From the NCBI GenBank assembly GCA_025356435.1, contig JANXSY010000270.1:1-64000 (forward strand): DNA of 64,000 nt, given 5' to 3'. Shown here in pieces: positions 37,614-45,744 of this stretch. Position numbers and translations under genes: made by a program. This DNA comes from Isosphaeraceae bacterium (lineage in GTDB: Bacteria; Planctomycetota; Planctomycetia; Isosphaerales; Isosphaeraceae). Position 1 is the first letter of the stretch. Each line of letters starts with the position of its first letter. The notes beneath the pieces are model-generated. The model was not told the origin of the DNA and ran no database searches. It saw only the letters and a program-made list of their open reading frames with translations.

Positions 37614-38309
37614 CTACCTGGGCAAGACCGACCGCACCGTGCCCGAGCGCGAGAGCCGCCGCTCGCCCGCCGAATGGGCCTCGATCTGTTCGAGGATTTC
37701 AAGGAAGTCTTGAAGCTGGCGCTCGGTCCGGTCACGAAGACGACGGAGCTTGGCGTGGATGTCGTTGCCGGCGATCATCATCGGAGTGGCGATCAACAGG
37801 CCCGAGCCGGTCGCCCAGAGAGCCAGCGAGATGTCGCGGGCAAGGTCGGTCGGGTTGACTTTCTCTGAGCCGCCGATCCGGCCGAACGCACCGATCATCG
37901 ACGCGACCGTGCCGAGCAGACCGAGCAGCGGCCCCATCCGCACGATCGTCGAGATCGACGCCAGCCGGTTCTCCATGCTTGCAATCACCTCGGTATGGAA
38001 CTCCATCACCAGCACCTGCTTCACCTTCGCCAGCCCCTTATCGCGATGCTTGAGCGCCACCGAGATCAGCTGCGCCAGCGCCGTGTGCCAGTGGGGCGGG
38101 CCTTGAGTCACCGCGAGCGCGGCATCGTACTTGCTTGATTTGCATAACTCGGAAACCTGTTGCAGGAGCGGACCTGCGCCATCTCCGATCGACTTCTTAC
38201 CCAAGGTCCGGTAGAGCAGGACCGCGTTATAGACCCCCCAGACCGCCAGCAACCCCAAGGTGCCGTAGATCACGTAGCCAAAGGCATCAATAATCTTGGT
38301 GATTTCCAT
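37614..38309 (-). CDS. ExbB/TolQ/MotA family proton channel
   Basis: The 231-residue product from ATG 38,309 has three membrane helices: FGYVIYGTLGLLAVWGVYNA near the start, and the conserved pair RMGPLLGLLGTVASMIGAFG and ISLALWATGSGLLIATPMMI, the MotA/TolQ/ExbB signature region. The cytoplasmic loop (40-110) is of normal size. The open frame runs back to 39,251 but that part is the antisense of the response-regulator gene. It is the first gene of an ExbB-ExbD-ExbD operon that energises an unknown outer-membrane or surface process. Confidence 0.93.
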   Translation of the reverse strand: MEITKIIDAFGYVIYGTLGLLAVWGVYNAVLLYRTLGKKSIGDGAGPLLQQVSELCKSSKYDAALAVTQGPPHWHTALAQLISVALKHRDKGLAKVKQVLVMEFHTEVIASMENRLASISTIVRMGPLLGLLGTVASMIGAFGRIGGSEKVNPTDLARDISLALWATGSGLLIATPMMIAGNDIHAKLRRLRDRTERQLQDFLEILEQIEAHSAGERRLSRSGTVRSVLPR

Positions 38310-38552
38310 TGGCGATCTCACGAGCCTGAAAGGCGGAAGTGTTTCGGTTCGCGGCTGATAGGGGTGAGTCAGGGGCAAAGAATCACCGGATCGGCCGCGA
38401 GTCGGAATAGCGTTATATTGTGGCGTCATTCCTCGACACCTTGCAAGGGTGCAATGGCCTGGGCCGGGAGGTAGCCAATGTCTTGCCAGCCGGTCTTCGG
38501 CGCGCGACAATGGAGCGAGGAATCCAACCGCCATCTCGCAGGGTTTCTGCCC

Positions 38553-39383
38553 ATGCCGCGCAACGTGCTGATCGTCGACGACGAGCGCGACACCAATGAT
38601 ATTCTCGCGAGCCTCGTCCAGGCCCGCGACTTCGAGCCGATCCAGCTCTTCTCGGGCGAGGCGGTGTTTGAAGCGGTGCGCCAGCGGAAACCCGACCTGA
38701 TCCTGCTCGACCTGATGCTGCCCGACATTGATGGGTTTGCAATCTGCGAGCGGCTCAAGCGCGACCGGGCGACCAACCTGATTCCCATCATTCTTGTCAC
38801 CGCGCTGAATGACGCCCACCACCGGTTCTCGGGAGTGCGGGTCGGTGCCAACGGCTACCTCACCAAGCCGTTCACGCCCGAACAGCTCTTCACCGCGATG
38901 GACCAGGCCCTCGCCTGGAATGCCGAGCACACCGATCACGGCACGCACGGCGAGATCAACCTCGATATCCGTTCTGAGCCGACCTACCTCCAGCAGACGA
39001 ACGACCTTCTCGCCGACCTCTATGCGCACACCCCACTGACCGAGCGGCAGGTGAAAGACCTCAAGCAAGTCGTGATGGAGATGGGCGGCAACGCGATCGA
39101 GTGGGGCCACCGCCGCAACCCTGAGCTTCCCTTGCGGATTACCTATCGGATCGACGCCGAGAAGATCACCCTGGTCATCCGCGACCAAGGCCCCGGCTTC
39201 GACCCCGGCCAGATCCCCCACGCCGCCAGCGACGAAGACCCGATCGGCCACCTCGACGTCCGCAACGAGCTCGGCATCCGCGAAGGCGGATTCGGCATCA
39301 TGCTCGCCAAGGGACTCGTTGACGATTTCAAATACAACGATAAAGGCAACGAAGTCACGCTCATCAAGCGGTTCGTGAAGTAG
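38553..39383 (+). CDS. Receiver domain fused to an RsbW-like HATPase
   Basis: Residues 1-120 are a CheY-like receiver: VLIVDDERDTNDI, phospho-acceptor Asp53 in LILLDLMLPDIDG, and Lys105 in GYLTKPFTPEQL. Residues 150-276 are a GHKL ATPase: MGGNAIEWGH (N box), IRDQGPGFDPGQI (G1) and REGGFGIMLAKGLVDDF (G2). There is no His-containing dimerisation domain, so it resembles anti-sigma-factor kinases (RsbW/SpoIIAB) under control of a phospho-switch rather than a sensor kinase. The ATG at 38,553 begins exactly at the receiver. It is divergent from the exbB operon, and no sigma or anti-anti-sigma gene is adjacent. Confidence 0.9.
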   Translation: MPRNVLIVDDERDTNDILASLVQARDFEPIQLFSGEAVFEAVRQRKPDLILLDLMLPDIDGFAICERLKRDRATNLIPIILVTALNDAHHRFSGVRVGANGYLTKPFTPEQLFTAMDQALAWNAEHTDHGTHGEINLDIRSEPTYLQQTNDLLADLYAHTPLTERQVKDLKQVVMEMGGNAIEWGHRRNPELPLRITYRIDAEKITLVIRDQGPGFDPGQIPHAASDEDPIGHLDVRNELGIREGGFGIMLAKGLVDDFKYNDKGNEVTLIKRFVK

Positions 39384-39400
39384 CCTGAGGCAATGTCTGA

Positions 39401-39730
39401 TGTCGTACTCGGTGCCCGCATCGACGGTGATTGACTATCTGCCAAGGGCGATGGCCGCATTTCCAATCTATGTGGTCGAATGGATCGACAACCTCCATTT
39501 CATCCTACCGCCCGATCGAACCCGAGTCTTGTTTCTTCAAGCAGGCTGGGAAGGCAAGGGGGAAGTTGGACTGCTGTAGCTGCCGGCGTTCGTCTTTCCC
39601 CTAGCTAGCCTCGCATCCGTCTACAGTCGGTGTCGTCTTCTGGCACGTCAAGCAGGTCGAAGATGGCCTCTCCTGGCTAATATCGCCGATCGAACTGCCG
39701 ATTGAAGACTTCACCCGCTACCTGACATGA
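39401..39730 (+). pseudogene. Possible gene remnant behind the response regulator
   Basis: A 59-codon frame (39,401-39,580) reads plausibly as protein (AAFPIYVVEWIDNLHFILPP, TRVLFLQAGWEG) and ends in TAG. About 25 nt later a different frame gives VVFWHVKQVEDGLSWLISPI and ends at 39,730. Together they look like pieces of one small gene interrupted by a stop and a frameshift. I do not recognise the family. The remaining DNA up to 39,940 holds nothing I can support. Confidence 0.3.
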
Positions 39731-39940
39731 TGGCCCTTTGTGCCGACGCTCTCTGTCCGAACGAGGGGCTTTCGGGACTTCTGAAGAATTGGCAATGATC
39801 CTGTAAGGTCCGTCGCGCAGGACCGACAAAGGGTGGCGTCCTCACAGTGGTCGCGCGTGTCCGAGCCGAACCACGCCGCCTTGAACTTCATCGAACTCGC
39901 CCTTTGCCGTAGTGGTCAAGGTCGGGACGGAGTCCTGTCG

Positions 39941-40756
39941 ATGCGCAAGCGATTGATGCTCTTGGTTCTGGCGATGCCGCTCGGAGTCGCATCGGCCGCT
40001 GATCGCGACGATTCGAAGCGGATGGTTCTCGTCGAGCTGTTTACCTCGCAAGGGTGCGACATGTGCCCGACGGCCGAGAAAATTCTTGGGTCGCTGGCTG
40101 CGAAAGACAGTAAGATTGTGCCGATTGCCTTTCATGTCGACTACTTTAATGACCCCTGGCGGGATGTGTTCTCTGACCCGCTCTACAGCCAGCGGCAGGC
40201 GACCTACAACAAGCTGTACACCAGGCCCAAGAACGCTGAGTACGGTCTCTATTATACGCCGATGCTTATGATCGACGGCGAGGAGTCGATTGGCGGGCGC
40301 GACCACGCCTCCGCCGAAGCGGCGATCCGCCAGGCGATGGCCAAGAAGCCGGGCGTGGGCCTCGACGTCAGGCTCGACCTCAAACCCGACGGCATGTCGG
40401 GCGTCGCCACGATCAAGGTGACGAGCCGGCTCGCCCGCGCTGAGAGCGTGCCGGTCCTCGTTGCCGCCGTGCTCCGCGACGACGGCGTTGCCGTCGATAT
40501 CCCCTCGGGCGAGAACGCGGGCAAGACCCTCGTCGCGCGCTTCCCCGCGCGTCAGTCGAAATATGAGACGGTCGAGCTTGCCAGCAAGACGCCGACGACC
40601 CAGAGATTCGAGTTTGCGATCGACCCGCGCTGGAAGCGGCAGAACCTCCGGCTCGCCGTCTTCGTCCAGGACCAACGCACCGGCGCGGTCCACCAGTCGA
40701 CCGATCTCCCCTGGCGCTCGACGGCCCCGGTCAAGGATGCGATCGGCGGGCGCTGA
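39941..40756 (+). CDS. DUF1223 secreted thioredoxin-fold protein
   Basis: The 271-residue product has a signal peptide (LMLLVLAMPLGVASA) and the DUF1223 domain: VLVELFTSQGCDMCPTAEKI with a CxxC pair (Cys39, Cys42), VPIAFHVDYFNDPWRDVFSD and GLYYTPMLMIDGEESIGGRD. The family has a thioredoxin-like fold and is exported; its substrate is unknown, but a redox role is likely. GGAG lies about 8 nt before the ATG at 39,941. A broken redoxin gene starts directly behind it, which supports a former redox pair. Confidence 0.9.
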   Translation: MRKRLMLLVLAMPLGVASAADRDDSKRMVLVELFTSQGCDMCPTAEKILGSLAAKDSKIVPIAFHVDYFNDPWRDVFSDPLYSQRQATYNKLYTRPKNAEYGLYYTPMLMIDGEESIGGRDHASAEAAIRQAMAKKPGVGLDVRLDLKPDGMSGVATIKVTSRLARAESVPVLVAAVLRDDGVAVDIPSGENAGKTLVARFPARQSKYETVELASKTPTTQRFEFAIDPRWKRQNLRLAVFVQDQRTGAVHQSTDLPWRSTAPVKDAIGGR

Positions 40757-41114
40757 ACCCTCGAAGTTGGCCGGGGCGAAGGTCGTCCTCGTCTACCCCG
40801 GCCCGTCGGACGGCCTCAAAAACCACGCCGAAGAATTCGCCCACGGCAAGGCCCTGCCCGACAATTTCGACTTCGTCATCGACCCCGACCCCGACTATGC
40901 CTTCACCAAGACCTCTGACCTGCAGTAGGACGCCCCGAAAGAGACCGCATACCCTTCGACATTCGTGATCGACGGTCATGGCAAGATCGTCTTCGCCAAG
41001 ACAAGCCAAACCCATGCCGGACGCGCCAGCGCAGACGAGATCGTCAAGGCGCTGGCGACAGAGCAAAGAGACTCGCGGGGCGGGCCGATCGCGACTCATT
41101 CCTACCGAATATGA
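40757..41114 (+). pseudogene. AhpC/TSA-like redoxin remnant
   Basis: Directly behind the DUF1223 stop, one frame gives KLAGAKVVLVYPGPSDGLKN, PDNFDFVIDPDPDYAFTKTS, then a TAG at 40,926, then DAPKETAYPSTFVIDGHGKI and ASADEIVKALATE. This is the C-terminal two-thirds of a redoxin/peroxiredoxin-like protein. The N-terminal part with the peroxidatic region and any start codon is missing, and the TAG replaces what I recall as a conserved Trp codon. It is clearly dead, through both 5' loss and a nonsense codon. Confidence 0.7.
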
Positions 41115-41271
41115 TCTCGATCTATTGCGATCGGCCCTCTGCCCCCCATCATCGCTCCCGGCGGGTGGTCTCGGCTGGGACGAAGTTTGCGACCCAATCT
41201 TGGCCCTAACGGGAAAGCGAGAACCTGGGGATCACGCCCGGTCCTAAAACGGAAACACATATCAAGATCTA

Positions 41272-43080
41272 TCACTGATATTCAATATCATCCAGATAGA
41301 CCGTGATCGGCCCACCCTGCCCCGCGACGGTGACGACGAATCCCGACTTGATCCGCGTGAGGTCTTGCCCGGTCAGGTCGAGGCTGACTTTCTGCCACTC
41401 GGTCGTCAGCCTGACGTCGCCTTTGCGGGCCTTGCCGGTATCGGCGAAGGGCTTGTCTTTGGCGAGGATGCCGAGTTCGAAGGAGACGACTTCGCCCCCC
41501 TTGGCTCCGCGTGCCCAGAGGCTTAAAGTCTTCGCACCGGTGAGGTTATAGCCGCCGGGAAGGTTGCCCCAGTCGCTCGGCGGGTCTTGCCAGACGATCC
41601 CGCCCCACTGATCGGGCGCGGTATAGTCCAGACGTAGGCAAGTTTTACCCGAGTGGGGATTCTCAAGGCACGACTCGTTGAGCGTCATCGCCTTGAGGTT
41701 GCCCATCCAGCCCGTCGGCACATATGGCGAATGGGCCTGGCCGGCGTCGGAATAGACGATCAACGGTCGTGCCGATATCTTGCCAAGGATTGTCGGCTTC
41801 GGGCCGTTCACGAACAGCGGCACGTTCGCCACCGCAGCCCCGCCGTGGTCGTCGGAAACATACGCGAAGAGGCGATAGCCGCCACCCCCCTTGGGCATGG
41901 TCACGACGGCATGGGTCAAATCTGACTCTTTGATTGCGTTCGCAAATTCGGGCGCGGCGGTTTCGTTGTCTCCGCCCGAGGAATAGTTGGCGACCTCAGC
42001 GCGGATGATCCAGCGCACCTTGATCGGGTCGCCTTCGGGGTCGTCGGCCTTGAGCGAGACGCGGACAGTCGCGCCGGGTGCGACTTGATCGGGACCGGCG
42101 ATCGAGAGGCCCGCGATCGTCGGGACGTGGTTCGCGACCGGTCGGCCCGACCAGAGTTCGGCCATCGTATCGGCGGCGGCGAGGCGGCGGCCGTCGGGCA
42201 GGAGCATGCCGAACCAGGTTGCGGTGGCCTCCTGTTTCGTGCCCCAGAGAAACGCATAGGAACCCAAGCATTGCGACTTGGCAGAGATGCTCGCCTCATA
42301 GGCCCTGCGATAAGACTCTGCCTTTGCGGTGCTCGACAGCTCGGGCGGTGCGCCCCAGGCGTTCTTCTCGGTCTCCCAGATCCCCGCCGGCCCGTATTCG
42401 GTGATGACGAATGGCTTCGTGCCGCCCGCCTCTTGATAGCGGCGCGGGAGCGAGGGGACGCCCGCATAGCTGTTGATGCCGACGATATCAACCGCCGTGC
42501 AGAGCCGATGAAGGTTCCGCATCTTGTTCCCGCCGATCTCGGCCACGACTGTCATCGTCGGGTGGTTGGGGTCGATCTCCTTTGCCATCGTCGCGAGGTT
42601 GTTGATCGTCGACCAGATCGCCGCGTTCGCTCCCTCGGGGCCTTCCATTTCGTTGCCGAGGCTCCAGAGGAGCACAGCGGGGTGGTCTTTATATTTGAGG
42701 ATGATCTTGCGAACCTCGTCTCTCTGCTTGGCGACCTGGTCGACGTTCGAATAGTCGAACCCGTGCCGCTCGTGGCCGAGCCAGAGACCGACGGCAACCG
42801 TGAGGCCGAGCTTGTGGGCCTCGTCGAGCGTCTGGTCGAGCCCTTCAGGCCCCCAGGTCCGCACCGAGTTCCCGCCCGAAGCAGCGAGCAGCGTCAGCGA
42901 CCCGTTACCGCCGATGCCCTTGATCGCATAAGCGCGGCCGTCGCGGAGGAGCTGATAACCGCCCGCGCTTTCGACCACTCGTACGGGCACCGCTGTGCGG
43001 TCGGGAGGAGCTTGCGCTCCGGCTCGGGGGACGGTGAGAGTCGCGATTAGCAGCAAGAAAGCAAGGTAGCGAGAGGTCAT
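41272..43080 (-). CDS. Secreted GH2-like glycoside hydrolase
   Basis: The 602-residue product has a signal peptide (AFLLLIATLTVPRAGAQA) and a TIM-barrel domain of the GH2/GH5 clan: YAIKGIGGNGSLTLLAASGG, SVRTWGPEGLDQTLDEAHKL, VLLWSLGNEMEGPEG with the probable acid/base Glu144, and KPFVITEYGPAGIWE with the probable nucleophile Glu228. An Ig-like region (about 330-440) and a C-terminal carbohydrate-binding-like beta-sandwich (about 450-602) follow. It would cleave an extracellular polysaccharide; specificity is unknown. ATG 43,080 is chosen over a TTG five codons upstream. Confidence 0.88.
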   Translation of the reverse strand: MTSRYLAFLLLIATLTVPRAGAQAPPDRTAVPVRVVESAGGYQLLRDGRAYAIKGIGGNGSLTLLAASGGNSVRTWGPEGLDQTLDEAHKLGLTVAVGLWLGHERHGFDYSNVDQVAKQRDEVRKIILKYKDHPAVLLWSLGNEMEGPEGANAAIWSTINNLATMAKEIDPNHPTMTVVAEIGGNKMRNLHRLCTAVDIVGINSYAGVPSLPRRYQEAGGTKPFVITEYGPAGIWETEKNAWGAPPELSSTAKAESYRRAYEASISAKSQCLGSYAFLWGTKQEATATWFGMLLPDGRRLAAADTMAELWSGRPVANHVPTIAGLSIAGPDQVAPGATVRVSLKADDPEGDPIKVRWIIRAEVANYSSGGDNETAAPEFANAIKESDLTHAVVTMPKGGGGYRLFAYVSDDHGGAAVANVPLFVNGPKPTILGKISARPLIVYSDAGQAHSPYVPTGWMGNLKAMTLNESCLENPHSGKTCLRLDYTAPDQWGGIVWQDPPSDWGNLPGGYNLTGAKTLSLWARGAKGGEVVSFELGILAKDKPFADTGKARKGDVRLTTEWQKVSLDLTGQDLTRIKSGFVVTVAGQGGPITVYLDDIEYQ

Positions 43081-43120
43081 GGGAGGTTCGTCCAAGATGA
43101 AATCGGTTCAAACGGTCGGT

Positions 43121-43492
43121 TCAGCCGGCGACCCACCAGAGCACCTGGATCACCGCCGCCGGGATCATTGGCATGGCCAGGAAGAGGGCGATTGTCGCGG
43201 GCAAGGCGGCGAGGGGCCGTCGGGCACGGTCACGGCCGAGTCGGGCGAGCAGGAACACCGGAACGACCCCGACCAGGCTGGCGAGGCAGTACCGCGCCAG
43301 GCCGACCCAACCTTTCGCGTCGGCGAACACCCACGCCCCGCGCGGGCCGTCGTCGAGGCCTGAGACGAAGAACGCGACCGGCACGCACGCCAGAACGATC
43401 GCCGCGAAGCCATAGACCACGGCGCTGAGGTCACTGACAGGGCGTTCCTGGTCGTTGCCATCTTCAGAAGTCTGGGACATAAGATCACTCAT
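43121..43492 (-). CDS. Small membrane protein
   Basis: The 123-residue product has an acidic 20-residue N-terminus and three hydrophobic segments (VVYGFAAIVLACVPVAFFVS, LARYCLASLVGVVPVFLLAR, TIALFLAMPMIPAAVIQVLW). No family is recognised. It lies 40 nt upstream of the glycosidase gene on the same strand, so the two may form one transcript. Its start overlaps the stop of a doubtful upstream frame. Confidence 0.7.
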   Translation of the reverse strand: MSDLMSQTSEDGNDQERPVSDLSAVVYGFAAIVLACVPVAFFVSGLDDGPRGAWVFADAKGWVGLARYCLASLVGVVPVFLLARLGRDRARRPLAALPATIALFLAMPMIPAAVIQVLWWVAG

Positions 43493-43791
43493 TCGCCGCC
43501 TTGATTTGCAGCCTGAGGAACCGCACCGCCGACCGGCCTGAGCACCCGGTCCCTTACGGCTTCGAGCATGTCGAAGCTGCCGTAATCCTTATACCAGATT
43601 TGCACCTCGATCGCCCTCGTACTGCGGGTCGGTCGTCCAGGCGGGTGGGTCGTCTGAATTTTATCAGGCTGGCGACGGCCGCTCCGGTTCGACTTGGAGA
43701 AGACAAGAGCGCGACGAGCGATTATGCTCAGTCGGTTCGGAGTTGTCGCGGGTTGGCCGGGTTCAAGCCCCCGGTTGAAAAGGATTTTCAC
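43489..43791 (-). CDS. Doubtful 100-residue frame divergent from xseA
   Basis: The C-terminal 40 residues (AIEVQIWYKDYGSFDMLEAV, then DRVLRPVGG) look protein-like and the stop overlaps the next gene as ATGA, which suggests a real upstream gene. The N-terminal 60 residues are Pro/Arg/Thr-rich and not convincing, and the GTG start is only 7 nt from the xseA start on the other strand. It may be the remains of a longer gene. Confidence 0.3.
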   Translation of the reverse strand: MKILFNRGLEPGQPATTPNRLSIIARRALVFSKSNRSGRRQPDKIQTTHPPGRPTRSTRAIEVQIWYKDYGSFDMLEAVRDRVLRPVGGAVPQAANQGGE

Positions 43792-43797
43792 CCTCTT

Positions 43798-44952
43798 ATG
43801 AACACGCTTTTCGATCTCGACGCCGGCATCCGCACCGTCTCCGAGCTGACGGCGGAGATCAAGTCGACTCTGGAGATTGGCTTCGACGAGGTGGTCGTCC
43901 GGGGCGAGGTCTCAAGCCTGTCTCGGCCGAGGTCGGGGCACGTCTATCTCAACCTCAAAGACGACGCCGCCTGTCTCCGCGCCGTCTTGTGGAGGAACAC
44001 CGCCCAGCGCGTCGTCTTCGATATGCAAGACGGCCTCGCCGTCCGCGCCTGGGGGAGCATCACCGTCTATGCGCCCCGAGGCGACTATCAACTCACGATC
44101 CGCCGGATCGAGCCCGAGGGGATCGGCGCTCTCGAACTTGCATTTCGCCAGATGTTTGCGCGTCTCCAAGCCGAGGGCCTCTTCGATCCCGATCGCAAGC
44201 GTCCCCTGCCCCGGTTCCCCCGCAAGATCGCCGTCGTCACCAGCCCCACCGGCGCGGCGGTGCGTGACCTGCTCCAGGTCGTCGGCCGTCGCTGGGCGGC
44301 CACGGAGATTTTGATCGTTCCCGCCAAGGTCCAAGGGATCGGCGCGGCCGAGGAGGTTGCCGCCGCGATCGAGCTGGCGAACCGCGTGAACGGGGTTGAC
44401 CTCGTGATCGTGACCCGGGGCGGCGGCAGTCTCGAAGACCTCTGGGCCTTCAACGAAGAGGTTGTCGCCCGCGCCATCGTGGCGTCGCGCGTGCCGGTCG
44501 TGTCGGCGGTCGGCCACGAGGTTGACGTGACGATCGCCGACCACGTCGCTGACTTCCGCGCCCTCACCCCGAGCGAGGCGGGCGAGCGCTGCGTGCCTGA
44601 CGCCAACGAGATCCGCCACCGTCTCGACCGCCTTAAAGACTCCCTCTCACGCTCGCTCCGCGACCGAGTGGCCGACGCCCGCTTCCGCCTCGAATCCCTC
44701 TCCGGCCGCGCTGACCGCGCGATCCATCGGGTGGTCGACACCCGTCGCCACCACATCGCCCGCCTCGCCGCCGGCCTCGAAGCCCTTAGCCCTTTGCGAG
44801 TGCTGGCGCGAGGCTACAGCCTGACCACCCGCGACGACGGCCGAAACGTGATCCGCAAGGCCGACGATATCCAGCCCGGCGACCGGATCATCACCCGCCT
44901 TGCCGAAGGTCGACTTATCAGCCGCGTTGAAACTGTGGAGACTCAATCATGA
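43798..44952 (+). CDS. xseA: Exodeoxyribonuclease VII large subunit
   Basis: The 384-residue protein is the catalytic subunit of exonuclease VII, which degrades single-stranded DNA from both ends. It has an N-terminal OB-fold (FDEVVVRGEVSSLSRPRSGH), the nuclease core with KIAVVTSPTGAAVRDLLQVV, DLVIVTRGGGSLEDLWAFNE and SAVGHEVDVTIADHVADFRA, then a coiled-coil region that binds the small subunits, and the C-terminal LARGYSLTTRDDGRNVIRKA. It is shorter than the E. coli enzyme (456 residues) mainly in the coiled coil. The start at 43,798 is preferred to the open frame from 43,501. xseB follows with a 4-nt overlap. Confidence 0.96.
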   Translation: MNTLFDLDAGIRTVSELTAEIKSTLEIGFDEVVVRGEVSSLSRPRSGHVYLNLKDDAACLRAVLWRNTAQRVVFDMQDGLAVRAWGSITVYAPRGDYQLTIRRIEPEGIGALELAFRQMFARLQAEGLFDPDRKRPLPRFPRKIAVVTSPTGAAVRDLLQVVGRRWAATEILIVPAKVQGIGAAEEVAAAIELANRVNGVDLVIVTRGGGSLEDLWAFNEEVVARAIVASRVPVVSAVGHEVDVTIADHVADFRALTPSEAGERCVPDANEIRHRLDRLKDSLSRSLRDRVADARFRLESLSGRADRAIHRVVDTRRHHIARLAAGLEALSPLRVLARGYSLTTRDDGRNVIRKADDIQPGDRIITRLAEGRLISRVETVETQS

Positions 44953-45302
44953 GCACGAGCGAACAAGAGATTACCTTTGAATCCGCCTACGATCAACTCG
45001 AACGGATCGTCGACGACCTCGAACGCGGCGACCTCGACCTCTCAGGCTCGCTCGCAGGCTACGAGCGTGGTGTCGCCCTTCTCTCCCGCTGCCAGTCGCT
45101 CCTCGACGGCGTCGACCGCTCCGTCGCCCTCCTGACCGGCGTCGAGCCCGACGGCACCCCGATCACCGCCGCCTTCGACGCCTCCGCAACCGTCGAGCCC
45201 GTCAAACCCGCCGCGAAGGCCCCCCGAGCCAAAAAAGCCGCGCCAGTCCTGCCGACGCCGATGCCGATCGTGTTCGATGACGAGATTGACCCGCCGTTTT
45301 GA
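44949..45302 (+). CDS. xseB: Exodeoxyribonuclease VII small subunit
   Basis: Residues 1-65 are a typical XseB helical hairpin: TFESAYDQLERIVDDLERGD and SLAGYERGVALLSRCQSLLD. XseB wraps the XseA coiled coil. The 117-residue length is longer than usual because of a 50-residue Ala/Pro/Lys tail ending in IVFDDEIDPPF. The ATG overlaps the xseA stop (ATGA), so translation is coupled. The HEPN gene starts 22 nt behind it. Confidence 0.94.
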   Translation: MSTSEQEITFESAYDQLERIVDDLERGDLDLSGSLAGYERGVALLSRCQSLLDGVDRSVALLTGVEPDGTPITAAFDASATVEPVKPAAKAPRAKKAAPVLPTPMPIVFDDEIDPPF

Positions 45303-45324
45303 GGCGATCTGAGGAGTATCCCGA

Positions 45325-45744
45325 GTGTACATAGCCGAGTTGCAATCGATGGCTGAGGAGAGCGTGCTCGACGCCCAGACGCTGATGGGTGGCCAGCGAT
45401 GGACTTTCGCCTATTACACGATAGGCTACGCCGTCGAGTGTGGCCTCAAGTCTTGCGTCCTCACGCGGATGATTCACACCGGCGGCGTCTTCGAGGATAG
45501 AAAGTTCGCCGAGAAATGCTGGACGCATAACCTCGAAACCTTGATTGAATTGGCGGGGCTGGCTGTCGAATTCGGGACCGACCGAGGGGCCAATCCCATC
45601 CTCCGCATTTTTTGGGATATCGCGAAGAAATGGACGGAGACGAGCCGTTACGAACAGAAATCCCGGACCGATATCGAGAGCCTTTACGAAGCGATTACCA
45701 ACGAGCCGGACGGGGTACTCCAATGGGTACGGAAACACTGGTAG
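45325..45744 (+). CDS. HEPN-domain protein
   Basis: The 139-residue helical protein has the HEPN pattern: WTFAYYTIGYAVECGLKSCV at about 26-45 and TDIESLYEAI in the last helix. HEPN proteins are often RNases of toxin-antitoxin or defence systems with a basic R-x4-6-H motif; I do not see a clear one here, so it could be a non-catalytic or substrate-binding HEPN. The GTG at 45,325 is supported by GAGGAG about 9 nt upstream. It follows xseB closely and overlaps the next gene by 22 nt, which points to a two-protein unit. Confidence 0.85.
   Translation: MYIAELQSMAEESVLDAQTLMGGQRWTFAYYTIGYAVECGLKSCVLTRMIHTGGVFEDRKFAEKCWTHNLETLIELAGLAVEFGTDRGANPILRIFWDIAKKWTETSRYEQKSRTDIESLYEAITNEPDGVLQWVRKHW

Noticed and set aside
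37614..39251. 545-codon version of the ExbB gene
   Set aside because: The extra N-terminal 314 codons are antisense to the receiver-HATPase gene; the conserved ExbB part starts at 38,309.
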